Assembly: GCF_002285635.2 (NCBI RefSeq)
Contig: NZ_CP023049.2
Span: 1,426,001 to 1,490,000 of the forward strand
Reading direction: 5' to 3'
Source: Chryseobacterium piperi
Lineage (GTDB): Bacteria; Bacteroidota; Bacteroidia; Flavobacteriales; Weeksellaceae
Length of the DNA stretch: 64,000 nt
The notes beneath the pieces were generated by a model. The model did not search any database. It saw nothing but the letters and a program-made list of their open reading frames with translations, and had not been told where the DNA came from. This document shows, piece by piece, positions 10,601 through 19,200 of the stretch. The stretch's first letter is position 1. Every line of letters starts with the position of its first letter. The translations under genes and the position numbers were made by a program.

Positions 10601-11311
10601 GGAAACCCTGTTGGCAATCTGCTGAATGGCACTAACACGCTTGCTGATTTCTAAGTCTTTTGCTTTTAGCTCTTTTTCAAGTTTATCTCTGCGGATAAGA
10701 TCCTCCCGTAGTTTAATATAGAAAAAAGTAGTGACTACTATGGCCGCCAAAGCAGAAAAAATGATGAATATAACCGTCATGTCAGATGAGCGGTTAAGGT
10801 CCTTATTCTTTACTTCCAGCTGGATTTCTTCATACTTTACAAAATCCCGGACAAGTTTCCGGCACCTGTCCATATAAGCCTTGCTCATTACAAGCTGCTC
10901 CTGGGTCATTTCTATTCCCTTCCCCTTATTTTCAACAAACTGCTTCAGGTTACGGATGTTACTGTTAACATTTTGCTCTAAACCGCTTAGCCGCTCCAGC
11001 TGAACAGGATCAGTGATCCCCAATGATTTTGCCCGCTCGATGGCTTTGGGATATTCGGCAATACTTCGGTTATAAGGTTGTAAAAAGTTTTTTCTACCCG
11101 TTAACTGATACCCTCTATTAGCCGTCTCAGCATCTAAAAGAGCAATTAAGACATCCTTAACAGCTGTGATTGATTTTCGGGTTTGAGATAAACTCTCCCT
11201 GTTCTCCATCTGTTTCTGGATACTCCAATAAGAAGCTATAGAACTGGCGATTAAGATCAGTAAGGAGATTCCAACTCCAAATTGTAGATTTCTTATGATT
11301 TTTTTCGGCAT
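7700..11311 (-). CDS. Hybrid sensor histidine kinase (CHASE3-HAMP-GAF-HisKA-HATPase-REC x3)
   Basis: 1203 residues. A transmembrane helix (about 10-30), a CHASE3-type sensor domain with AETANRGYQLTG near 61-72, and a second transmembrane helix (about 178-200) are followed by HAMP, GAF (about 280-425), a long coiled coil (about 430-525), HisKA with H535 in SHELRTP, and HATPase (N, G1 and G2 motifs, about 640-750). Three receiver domains follow. The first (D864) and third (D1133) look functional; the second has Glu (E986) where the phospho-acceptor Asp is expected. It senses an unknown signal across the inner membrane and probably phosphorylates the small regulators of the operon. 6 bp separate it from the gene upstream. 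Confidence 0.93.
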   Translation of the reverse strand: MPKKIIRNLQFGVGISLLILIASSIASYWSIQKQMENRESLSQTRKSITAVKDVLIALLDAETANRGYQLTGRKNFLQPYNRSIAEYPKAIERAKSLGITDPVQLERLSGLEQNVNSNIRNLKQFVENKGKGIEMTQEQLVMSKAYMDRCRKLVRDFVKYEEIQLEVKNKDLNRSSDMTVIFIIFSALAAIVVTTFFYIKLREDLIRRDKLEKELKAKDLEISKRVSAIQQIANRVSNGDYSQRAVDDSQDELGDLADSLNHMTDSLKKSFDKINKSDWHQKGLALLNESLVGNKSVKEVTTDSLHHLIEYGNCSNGAMYLMDDGKLQLNTAFGLEQNMKKFFEPGEGMVGQTLIQKKPKVYNDLNDDNFALTFASSKVKVNGIGLIPIILHGESIGVLELSTTDHFDEDKINYFVESCRNIAIALGAAKGREKEQRLLEETQAQSEELQVQHAELENLNTELEAQTQKLQASEEELKVQQEELMQTNAELEERSKLLEEKNHLIAERNIEIQKKAEELALSTKYKSEFLANMSHELRTPLNSILLLSRLMAENPDENLNEDQIESAKVIQSSGSSLLTLIDEILDLAKIESGKMTLEYHEVIIEDVVKDLRNLFNPLVQEKGIQFDIQIEENVEHKIETDRLRLDQVLLNLLSNALKFTSQGSIGLHIRKDPKNKNFIIFSVKDTGIGIPEDKQKIIFEAFQQADGSTRRKFGGTGLGLSISREIAKLFGGELTLESKVDEGSEFSLIIPISANEEPVQFQQDEDLVEIIKEDVEEIKNIINYDEPEASEPVNVLKIPEDVVDDRDTITEGDKVILIIEDDTNFAKALLKYAHRQDYKGVVVVRGDYGLSAALQYHPLAILLDVQLPVKDGWQVMDELKSNPQTKHIPVHMMSALHVKEESLMKGAIDFINKPVALEQMTDVFRKIEEALRKSPQKVLIVEENAKHASALSYFLSNFNISLAIENNVEDSVKALTSDEVDCVILEIGASKENGYQIIESIKSFEGLENLPIIIFTENNLSKSEELKIKQYADSIVVKTAHSYQRILDEVGLFLHLVEEKNSSVETVRSKTLGSLTEVLSGKKILITDDDVRNIFSLTKALEKYKVEVILAMDGKQALEQIKEHPDIDVILMDMMMPEMDGYETIREIRKKPMFTRLPIIAVTAKSMIGDRDKCITAGASDYISKPVDLDQLLSLLRVWLYES

Positions 11312-11317
11312 AAAAAA

Positions 11318-12784
11318 TTAATTTAAAGGTAAGGTGAAATAAAACGTGGAACCTTCACCAACTATACTGGATAAACCAATTGTTCCGTGATGTTGTTTGA
11401 TAATTTCCGAACAGATATACAATCCTATACCCATTCCCTGAAATTGTACGGATGATTCTTCCACACGATAAAATTTATGAAATACAGCTTCTTGTTTGAA
11501 ATCAGGAATTCCGATACCAAAATCTGTAACGCTTACTTTTACTTCTTCGTCATCAGCAAATGTGGTAACAATAACCTGGTTATTCTGAGGAGAGTACTTG
11601 ATGGCATTCGTTAAAAAGTTGATCAATACCTGCTCTATCCGGATTTCATCAAAAGGAATAAGAAGATCGGGTATACTTCCGTGATGCTGAATTTTAACTT
11701 TGCTCTCATGCGTCTGTAAAATAGTCTCTATCGCATTTCGAATGACCTTTTCCAGATTGGCTTGCTTTTTATTGATTTTGAGTTTACCGTTTTCGATTTT
11801 GGAGACATCCAACAGGTCACCGATCAGAATATTTAATTTTTCAACCTGGTTCTGAACTTTGCTTACATATCCTGCTTCCGGGCTGTCTTTTTCAAGTTTT
11901 AATTTGCGATCCAGCAACTGCATATAAGCTTTTATACTTGTCAATGGAGTTTTCAGCTCGTGGCTTGCTATACTCAGAAACTCGTCTTTTTCTTTTTCTA
12001 CTTTCTTCTGATCGTCAATATCTGTAAAGGTACCCACCCAGTTTTTTATGGTATTTCCTTCAAAAATGGGAGACAACCTCAATAAATGATAGCGGTAATC
12101 TCCGGTTGCCAGATTTTTGATTCTGGCTTCCAGTTCTAATGCTTTTCCTTTCTTTCTGCATCGCTCGAACTCTTCTTTGATATTAAGATCGTCAGTATGG
12201 GTTTCAGGAAAATCCTGATTGCTTTTTGAATATTGATACCATCTGCCATTGACAAAGTCAACGATCCCATCTTCGTTTAAAGTGAAGGCAATTTGCGGAA
12301 GACCCTCCAGCATCAGGTGAAAATGATCAATCTTAGATTTCATGGTAACCTGAGATTCTCTTCTCCCCTGCACTTCCATCTGTAGGCTCTGTTGAGTTTT
12401 TTTCATCGCAAGATTTTGTTCCTGCAGATGATAGAATGTTTTTACTTTAAGCAAAAGAATTTCTGGATCCACCGGCTTCGTTACATAATCCATTCCACCG
12501 GAAGCATAGCCACGGGCAATAAATTTTTTCTCGGTATTAACAGCAGATAAAAATATAATAGGAATTTCTTTCGTTTTACTGTACCCTGCAAATGTTTCGG
12601 CCACTTCAAATCCATCCATGCCCGGCATCTGAACATCTAAAATAATTAGGGCATAATTATTTTTCAATGCTTTTCCCAACGCTTCTTCGCCCGAATTAGC
12701 CGTATCAACAGGAAAATCTTTGGATTCTAGTAATTTTTTTAACGAGTAAATATTGTTCTGGTTATCATCAACAATTAAGATCAT
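11318..12784 (-). CDS. Response regulator-PAS-histidine kinase fusion
   Basis: Soluble 488-residue protein. I place the start at 12784 (MILIVDD...), since receiver domains normally begin there and the 39 residues available upstream are low-complexity and unlikely to be translated. Domains in order: receiver with D50 and K103, a helical linker, a PAS domain (about 155-255), HisKA with H275 in SHELKTP, and HATPase to the C-terminus. It is the first gene of the six-gene operon. It could relay phosphate from the membrane kinase or sense a cytoplasmic ligand through PAS. Confidence 0.9.
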   Translation of the reverse strand: MILIVDDNQNNIYSLKKLLESKDFPVDTANSGEEALGKALKNNYALIILDVQMPGMDGFEVAETFAGYSKTKEIPIIFLSAVNTEKKFIARGYASGGMDYVTKPVDPEILLLKVKTFYHLQEQNLAMKKTQQSLQMEVQGRRESQVTMKSKIDHFHLMLEGLPQIAFTLNEDGIVDFVNGRWYQYSKSNQDFPETHTDDLNIKEEFERCRKKGKALELEARIKNLATGDYRYHLLRLSPIFEGNTIKNWVGTFTDIDDQKKVEKEKDEFLSIASHELKTPLTSIKAYMQLLDRKLKLEKDSPEAGYVSKVQNQVEKLNILIGDLLDVSKIENGKLKINKKQANLEKVIRNAIETILQTHESKVKIQHHGSIPDLLIPFDEIRIEQVLINFLTNAIKYSPQNNQVIVTTFADDEEVKVSVTDFGIGIPDFKQEAVFHKFYRVEESSVQFQGMGIGLYICSEIIKQHHGTIGLSSIVGEGSTFYFTLPLN

Positions 12785-13203
12785 AAAACATGAAAATCTA
12801 GTGAATAGTTTATATTTCCTTAAGACCTCAAAAATACTTACAAAATTCCAAAAAATAAGGTATTTTTTTAAGATTATTAAGCTGATAAAATAAAAAATCA
12901 TTAGTATAACTAATTTCTCATTTAGATATTTTTAAAATAATGATTATTAAGCAGTTAATAATATTCTTTTTCTGTAGCTATGTTTACTTAATTTTAGTAT
13001 TTAGAGCATAGATCTTTTTCAATGATAAAAATAAAATAAGATCTTCCCGGGTGTTTATTTTCAAAAAATTAAGATCTTTGGATAGAACAGTAATATGAAT
13101 ATCATCTATATAAAAGGTTTGGGTTTGAGGAAATTCCCCAGACTTCCCAAACACTACAAACAGACACAAATGTTGTCATGAAGTATATTAAAAATTAATA
13201 GAT
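12785..13203. other. Intergenic region between divergent genes
   Basis: About 420 bp that must hold the promoter of the signalling operon on the minus strand and that of the DinB-like gene on the plus strand. A 61-codon frame (12984-13169, minus) looks like chance. I see no convincing promoter motif or repeat. Confidence 0.5.
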
Positions 13204-13707
13204 ATGGAAATAAAACCTGTAGAAACGTTTATTGATTATTATGAAAAAATACGAGCAAGAACCATTCGGTTAATCGAAGTTGTTCCTTCGGAATATCTCG
13301 ATTTCTCTTATAAACCGGGAAAGTTTAGTATCGGAGATCAGATCAGGCATATTGCTGCCATTGAACGGAATATGTACGGTGAAACTATTTCAGGGAGAAA
13401 AAGTGCCTACCAGGGCTGTGGAAAAGAATTAGCTGATGGATATGAAGACACCGTAAAGTATTTCAATGAAATGCATACACAAACCTTAGAAATCATTAAA
13501 GGACTTTCTGATGAAGATCTTAACCGAAAATGCCTGACCCCGGCCAATCACGAAATATCAATATGGAAATGGCTTCGAGCAATGGTTGAGCACGAAATTC
13601 ATCACAGAGGAGAACTATACATTTACCTTAATCTTCTTGATGTAAAAACCCCTCAGATTTATGGTTTTTCTGCGGAAGAGGTACAAGAAATGAGTGTCAA
13701 GAAATAG
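13204..13707 (+). CDS. DinB family protein
   Basis: 167 residues. The four-helix DinB/YfiT fold is indicated by H49 in the IRHIAAIE segment and by H130 with H133/H134 in VEHEIHHRGEL, which together form the usual metal-binding His triad. Members of this group in Bacteroidota are mostly uncharacterised; some relatives are thiol transferases. It is a single gene, with no partner nearby. An inverted repeat follows its stop. Confidence 0.85.
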   Translation: MEIKPVETFIDYYEKIRARTIRLIEVVPSEYLDFSYKPGKFSIGDQIRHIAAIERNMYGETISGRKSAYQGCGKELADGYEDTVKYFNEMHTQTLEIIKGLSDEDLNRKCLTPANHEISIWKWLRAMVEHEIHHRGELYIYLNLLDVKTPQIYGFSAEEVQEMSVKK

Positions 13708-13745
13708 AATTTTAGGGCCTCGAATTATATGTAGAAAATTTTATT

Positions 13746-13823
13746 GCCACGAATGCACGAATCTATATACATAAAAATATAACAAAATAAAGCATGCGCC
13801 TCTCTTATTCGTGCATTCGTGGC
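13746..13823. repeat. Dispersed inverted repeat (17-bp arms)
   Basis: The arm GCCACGAATGCACGAAT at 13746-13762 is perfectly inverted at 13807-13823, with 44 bp between. The same pair of arms recurs, with one mismatch, at 52435-52496. It could form a hairpin in transcripts that read through from the DinB-like gene. Confidence 0.85.
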
Positions 13824-13860
13824 TATTATCTTAAAACAAATCTGTGTCACAGCCAATAGC

Positions 13861-14481
13861 TTATCCACTGATTCTATACACACAACGCTGTCCCCCCGAA
13901 AGAATATGCTTAATACGTTCTACTTTATACTCTGAACCTATTAAATTCTGAAAATTAGAAAGTTCTGCACGACAAAATCCCTGGCATTCCGTAGCCGCCG
14001 CACAAATCGGACAATGGTTTTCTATGAGAAAGTAGTCTTTATCTTCTTTCATCCACTCTGCCATATAGCCCTCTTCACTACGGATCTTTGCTAAAATATC
14101 CAACCGCTGTTCCAGAGTTGAAGCCTTATGTAAGGCTTTTTCATATCGTTGATACGTATTTTTTTCCCGGTCATTGATCAGTAAATCCAATGCATTTTCT
14201 CCTAACAGATTTTTTACAGATTTGAGAAGCTGTACGGTAATATCAGCGTGGGTATCCGGAAATTGCGATAATCCTTTTTCGGTAAGCATATAATACGTAG
14301 AAGGACGTCCAACGCCTTCACTTTTAGCAACGGATTCTATCAAACCTTCCTGCGCCAGGTTTAATAAATGCTTTCTCGCTCCCTCTTTTGTAATCTCTAA
14401 TTCTTTAGCAATGAGTTGTGAAGTAGCCTCCCCTCTCATTTTTAAAAACATTAGAATACGATCCGCTGCCGGCTTCTTCAT
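13861..14481 (-). CDS. SufR-like winged-helix regulator with Fe-S cysteine cluster
   Basis: 206 residues. An N-terminal winged helix (about 1-65) with TSQLIAKELEITKEGARKHL is followed by a linker and a C-terminal Cys-rich segment with C157, C160, C166, C170 and C200. This layout matches SufR-type repressors, which sense Fe-S cluster status. The gene is divergent from a DUF2480-FMN reductase-ferredoxin set, and a CAAC-N6-GTTG operator lies between them. The likely role is repression of the divergent operon and perhaps of itself. Assignment to SufR function rather than another redox regulator is inference. Confidence 0.82.
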   Translation of the reverse strand: MKKPAADRILMFLKMRGEATSQLIAKELEITKEGARKHLLNLAQEGLIESVAKSEGVGRPSTYYMLTEKGLSQFPDTHADITVQLLKSVKNLLGENALDLLINDREKNTYQRYEKALHKASTLEQRLDILAKIRSEEGYMAEWMKEDKDYFLIENHCPICAAATECQGFCRAELSNFQNLIGSEYKVERIKHILSGGQRCVYRISG

Positions 14482-14607
14482 TTGACAATATTTAAGTTGT
14501 TTTATTTTCTTACAACAAATATAGTCATTTTCTATAATCTCAGATAAAACCCAATAAATACATCATATACAAGAATATATAAGCTTTTTATCAGCAGCAG
14601 CATTCAT

Positions 14608-14639
14608 TTAATTAAACAACCTAAAAGTTGTTTAATTAA
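14608..14639. promoter_or_regulatory. SufR-type operator overlapping the promoter of the DUF2480 operon
   Basis: A perfect inverted repeat with 13-bp arms (TTAATTAAACAAC / GTTGTTTAATTAA) and a 6-bp spacer. Its core is CAAC-N6-GTTG, the consensus known for cyanobacterial SufR. The -7 element TAACTTTG is at 14650-14657; a TTG at 14628-14630, inside the right arm, is 19 bp upstream of it and can serve as the -33 element. Binding would therefore block transcription. Confidence 0.8.
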
Positions 14640-14695
14640 GAAATTATATTAACTTTGACAGACATTAATCAAGAAAAATAACATAATGAATCATC

Positions 14696-15196
14696 ATGGA
14701 TCAGAAAATTTTTGTCAATAAAGCAGAAGCCTCAGGAATTATTGCATTTGATCTTCTGGATTATCAACCTTCGATAGAAATCGTAGAACTCGATATCAAA
14801 GAACACCTTTTTATGGGAATGATCGTCAAGGAAAAAGAATTTAAAGAATCATTGACAACAATTGATTTCTCCGCCTATGACGGAAAAGCTATTGCGGTAG
14901 TTTGCTCTGCAGATGCTATCATCCCACCCTGGGCATATATGCTATTAACAGACAAGCTATCTTCACATGCCAGCTCTATTGATCTTAATAACACTAAGAC
15001 GGTCCAGCTGGACTTCTGGAAAAAAAATCTAAACAATGCAGATCTTACACTTTATAAAAATCAAAAAGTAGTCATCAGAGCAAGTGCTGATATTGACCCC
15101 AGCCTTTATATCTTAGCTACGTCTTTACTAAAGCCATTTGTCAAAAGCCTAATGTATGGCGAAATAGGAATGCCGAAAGTCATCTTTAAAAATTAA
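14696..15196 (+). CDS. DUF2480 family protein
   Basis: 166 residues without signal peptide or membrane segments. I recognise the DUF2480 family, which in Flavobacteria is often found next to the SUF Fe-S assembly genes. Here it heads a small operon behind a SufR-type operator. The start at 14696 is the first ATG that keeps the frame open; an ATG at 14687 opens a frame of only 11 codons. Molecular function is not known; the context suggests Fe-S cluster assembly or repair. Confidence 0.78.
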   Translation: MDQKIFVNKAEASGIIAFDLLDYQPSIEIVELDIKEHLFMGMIVKEKEFKESLTTIDFSAYDGKAIAVVCSADAIIPPWAYMLLTDKLSSHASSIDLNNTKTVQLDFWKKNLNNADLTLYKNQKVVIRASADIDPSLYILATSLLKPFVKSLMYGEIGMPKVIFKN

Positions 15197-15202
15197 AATA
15201 AA

Positions 15203-15766
15203 ATGAAAGCAATTATATTTAACGGAGCACTGGAAAGAAGACCACAATCTACTTCAGGACTTATCTCCAGATATTTTACAGAAAAACTTGAAATGCTGGG
15301 AATTACCCATGACATTTTCGCCCTTGCAGATTCAGGAATTCCTCTCTATGATATAACCCTTACCAAGACACCTTTAGCCGTAGAGCGTATGGCTCAGCTT
15401 TTCCTGGATGCAGATATTCATTTCTGGCTTGCGCCGCTTTATCACGGCAGTATCCCCGGAGTAATGAAAAATTGCCTGGACTGGCTTGAGATCACTGCCG
15501 ATCAGGAACAGCCTTATCTCACAGATAAAACGGTAGGATTGGTTTGCTGGGCAGATGGCCTGCAGGCTATGCAGGGAGTCAACACGATGGACGCTATTGC
15601 TAAATCGTTACGAGCATGGCCATTACCATTCAGCGTTCCGATGATCAGAACTTCTTTATTTGATCATGAAAATAAAATTTCTCCGTTCTATACTGATAAA
15701 CTCGACAGACTGATTAGTATTGCAACGTCCAATAGGATTGAAAAAATACCTCACTCCAAAGTTTGA
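15203..15766 (+). CDS. NADPH-dependent FMN reductase family protein
   Basis: 187 residues with a flavodoxin-like fold. The N-terminal strand and loop (IIFNGALERRPQSTS) resemble the phosphate-binding loop for FMN, and LAPLYHGSIPGVMKNCLDWL is the signature found in FMN/chromate/azo reductases. It starts 6 bp after the DUF2480 gene, so the two are co-transcribed. It may reduce flavin or supply electrons in the same Fe-S related response as its neighbours. Confidence 0.85.
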   Translation: MKAIIFNGALERRPQSTSGLISRYFTEKLEMLGITHDIFALADSGIPLYDITLTKTPLAVERMAQLFLDADIHFWLAPLYHGSIPGVMKNCLDWLEITADQEQPYLTDKTVGLVCWADGLQAMQGVNTMDAIAKSLRAWPLPFSVPMIRTSLFDHENKISPFYTDKLDRLISIATSNRIEKIPHSKV

Positions 15767-15832
15767 TTAAAACAAGTGTATTAAGAGTATAAACTTTTGT
15801 ACCTTTATTAAAGATTTCAAGTAATTGATATT

Positions 15833-16183
15833 ATGGCCATAAGAATAACAGATGCATGCATTAACTGTGGAGCCTGTGAACCTGAGTGTCCCAACTCCGC
15901 CATCTATGAAGGTGCCATCGACTGGAGATGGCAGGATAAAACGAAACTTTCGGGAAAAACCATTTTTCCGGATGGAACGGAAGTAGATGCGAGCGCTTAC
16001 AACGAAGCTATCGCAGATGATATTTATTATATTGTTTCCGGAAAATGTACGGAGTGCAAAGGCTTTCATGAAGAGCCTCAATGCAAAGCCGTATGTCCTG
16101 TAGATTGCTGTGTAGATGATCCGGATCACCGTGAAAGCGAAGAGGTACTATTCAGCCGTCAAAGGTTTTTACATCACGTGTAG
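15833..16183 (+). CDS. Ferredoxin with two [4Fe-4S] clusters
   Basis: 116 residues. The first cluster motif uses C9, C12, C15 and C19. The second uses C72, C75, C84 and C88 (CxxC-x8-CxxxCP); C92 and C93 follow. The long insert between the motifs matches the YfhL-like ferredoxin group. It lies 66 bp after the FMN reductase gene, with a possible promoter in the gap (CTTTTGTACCTTT), so it may be transcribed with that gene, alone, or both. It is a plausible electron carrier for the redox set. A strong bidirectional terminator follows. Confidence 0.92.
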   Translation: MAIRITDACINCGACEPECPNSAIYEGAIDWRWQDKTKLSGKTIFPDGTEVDASAYNEAIADDIYYIVSGKCTECKGFHEEPQCKAVCPVDCCVDDPDHRESEEVLFSRQRFLHHV

Positions 16184-16245
16184 GATCATTAAAATATGGT
16201 TGAGAAGCTATACCAATAAATAGGTTACTGACCTGTTATATTTAA

Positions 16246-16269
16246 AAACCCCGGAATTATCCGGGGTTT
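16246..16269. terminator. Bidirectional terminator between ferredoxin and GH31 genes
   Basis: Perfect 10-bp stem AAACCCCGGA / TCCGGGGTTT with a 4-base loop and T-rich flanks on both strands, placed between two convergent genes. Confidence 0.9.
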
Positions 16270-16278
16270 ATTATTGAT

Positions 16279-19200
16279 TTAAAAAGTTGCTGAATCCAGG
16301 TTTTTGTCGACTAAAATTCCTTTCTCCAGTTTCAGGTTGAATTTCAGATTTCGTTTCGCTTTAAATTTAATAATGAAAAGATTCTCACTCCCATTTAAAG
16401 CCTCCTGCTTCCCAATATTTACGAAGGTAGGATACAAAACCTTTTCCTTATCAGAGTGCAGCCTGTCATTGGTTAAATTCTCCATCTTCTTCATATTGAG
16501 TGGTTGTATCCCGACAAATTCATAATCCATCATATGATAAGGTATGGCAAAACTTAAAGCATTTACAGATTTCAAACCGGCTCCTTTAACCATTACCTCT
16601 ATAATTTCATCTTTATTGTAATTCTGTTTGGTTGTGCTTATTTCTATCTTACCTGCAGCTTTTTCAATTTTATCATATCCGACACCTTCATCCAGTTGTG
16701 TCGCTACCACCGAAATATCATAAGCATCGATCAGGTTATTCTTATTCACATCACCATTACTCACATAGCCTTCAAAATCTGCATCTCCTTTGCGAAGTCC
16801 GGTGTAATTGATGTATGACGTAAGATCATTGCGATCTATCAGCTTGTCATTATTGATGTCTCCAGGCAGATAACTTTCCGTTCCCGGAACTTTGAATACG
16901 TACAACTCCCGGCCTGAGCCAAAGTTTCCTACCCCTTCACTTATCGAAATTTTGATAAAACCTGCAGTCGGATGCGTTGTAAAATTAAATACCTTTACTG
17001 TATTGTCATTATTCCAGCTGAAGTCTCCTGCCTCCGTCCAGTCTTGTTTATTATTGCTGAAATAGACTTTGCCTTTCAGCAGGTTTCCGTTTTTACCATC
17101 TGTCCTCGGTAAATACTCCAATTTATCCAGTTGATTGATTGTTTTCAAATTAATCATAATATCGAAAGGAGTTGCCTTTGCATCCCACTGGGTATGCCAT
17201 AGATTGCTTTCATCCCTGTCGAATAAGTAGCGGATGCTGTACCCTTTTTCTGCAGGTACGGAAGCATTCCCGGAAATCCCTTTAATCGCAAATTCCAATG
17301 GATCGGCTTTTGTTTTTGCTGTAAAGGTTTCCCATCCTGAAAAGCCTTCTTTGTTTGCTGATCTGATTTTAAACGAATATTCAGTTTCCGGTGTTAGCTC
17401 ATTGAAAAGAAGTTGGTTATTTTTTATCGTTGAATAAATTTGCTTGTCAAATTCGATCTCATAATAATCAGCATTGGGCACTTTATCCCATAATGGCTTA
17501 AGGGAATAAGCGGTCTGATCTGCCTCCGTAACGTGAATGTTCCGGGGAGCTGTCAATTGTCCGGCTTTAAGCTTCAAAAGGTTTTGCGGTTCAAAAATGA
17601 AACCCGACAGTAAAACGGAAACCGGTTGTGCAGTAATATCCGTTTTTTCCACCTTAACCAGAATCTGCGGATTTTTGATCATCTTCACTTTTTCAAATTC
17701 ACTTGCTTTTGTAGAAAATTTATTGAGGTTAGGTGCTTTCTCGTAAAAAAACACATTATCTCTTTTCGCGAATTCTTCTTGAGTATCGACTTCCTGAAGT
17801 CTTATCCTTTTTTTTCCAACTCTGACTTCAATTTTTTCCGGCTTTCGGGTTACATTAATCCTGAACTCTGTTGTCTTTTCTTTGACCAATCCGTCAAAAT
17901 CACCTATGGACTTTTCAACCGTAATGTTAACTCTATCTTTTTTGTCAACATTGGAAGTGATCAGCGTAGTAATTCCTTTACCGGATCGGTAGGCCTCTGT
18001 TTTCCCATCATCATCATACTCGGTAAAAGTAGATTTTCCAAAAGGATATATTTCATAAATGCGGTGCTTTCTGTCAATTTCCGAAGGGTTATTATTCGGA
18101 TTAACCATCGGAATAATAGCTCCCCTTTTCACCAATACAGGCAACTTCCAGATAGGACTGTCTATATTATTAATAATCTGTCCACCTTCATATTGTTCCC
18201 CTGTCCAATAATCTACCCATAAGCCTTTGGGTAAATAAATGGCATTCCGGATATCATTTCCCCGATCATCAGATTGCGTTTCCTGATAAATGGGAGCAAC
18301 CAGAAAATTAGGTCCGTACATGAACTGATATTGTGTCATTTTACCCTGTGTATAGCTATTTTGTTCTTCAAGGAACATGGCACGGATGATAGGTAACCCA
18401 TTGACAGCTTCTTTTGCTATGCTATAGGAATAAGGAAGTAGTTCAGATTTTAGTTTCAGATAATTCCGGTTGATTGAAGTTGCTGGCTCACCCAGTGCTT
18501 GAGGATATTTTTCATTGGATCCCCAGCCATCCATATTAAGCTGTACCGGCGTGAAGGCTTTCCACTGAAAATCTCTGGTATTAATGATGGGCTTCTTCCC
18601 CCCAAATATTCCATCCATATCAGAAGAAATATTAGGTTGTCCCGAAAGCCCGGAACCAATATAGGTAGGAATATGGAACCGGATATATTCCCAGACTCCA
18701 CCGGTTTGATCTCCAGACCAAATCCCGGCATAACGCTGTGTCCCTGCCCAGCCATCCAGTGAAATAATAAAAGGACGTGCACCATTACCATATTGGGGCA
18801 TGATTTTGCCAACATCTGCTACACCGTTTAATCCAAATGAATACCCGGCTCCCACCCACGCGACATCGGTTTTAAGAACCCGGACACCGGCATCTTTTAC
18901 CTCTTTGATGATATCCCGCTGCAATAAAGCACTGATACCTTCTTTAGGATGGAGATCCGACTGGGTCCACAAACCTATTTCTACGCCTTGCTTTCGAGCA
19001 TAATCTCCAAAACTTTTGAGATTACTGATATTGCCATCTAACGTTTCGGTCTGCCCATACCCTGCTCCGTAGCCATCATTGGGTAAGATCCAGCCTAATG
19101 GCATGTCATTATTTTTATACCGATCTATAACCGCTCGTGCGGAAAACTGGTAATTATTCTTTTCGCCATTCAAGGATTCTTTGATACCACCATTATCTTT

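Noticed and set aside
12984..13169. 61-codon frame on the minus strand
   Set aside because: Low-complexity, no family resemblance, lies in a divergent promoter region; likely chance.
14687..14722. Eleven-codon leader peptide overlapping the DUF2480 start
   Set aside because: Too short and without attenuator structure; probably an accidental ATG.
18456..18815. 119-codon frame inside the GH31 gene
   Set aside because: Same strand, other frame, covers the conserved catalytic region; a shadow of GH31.
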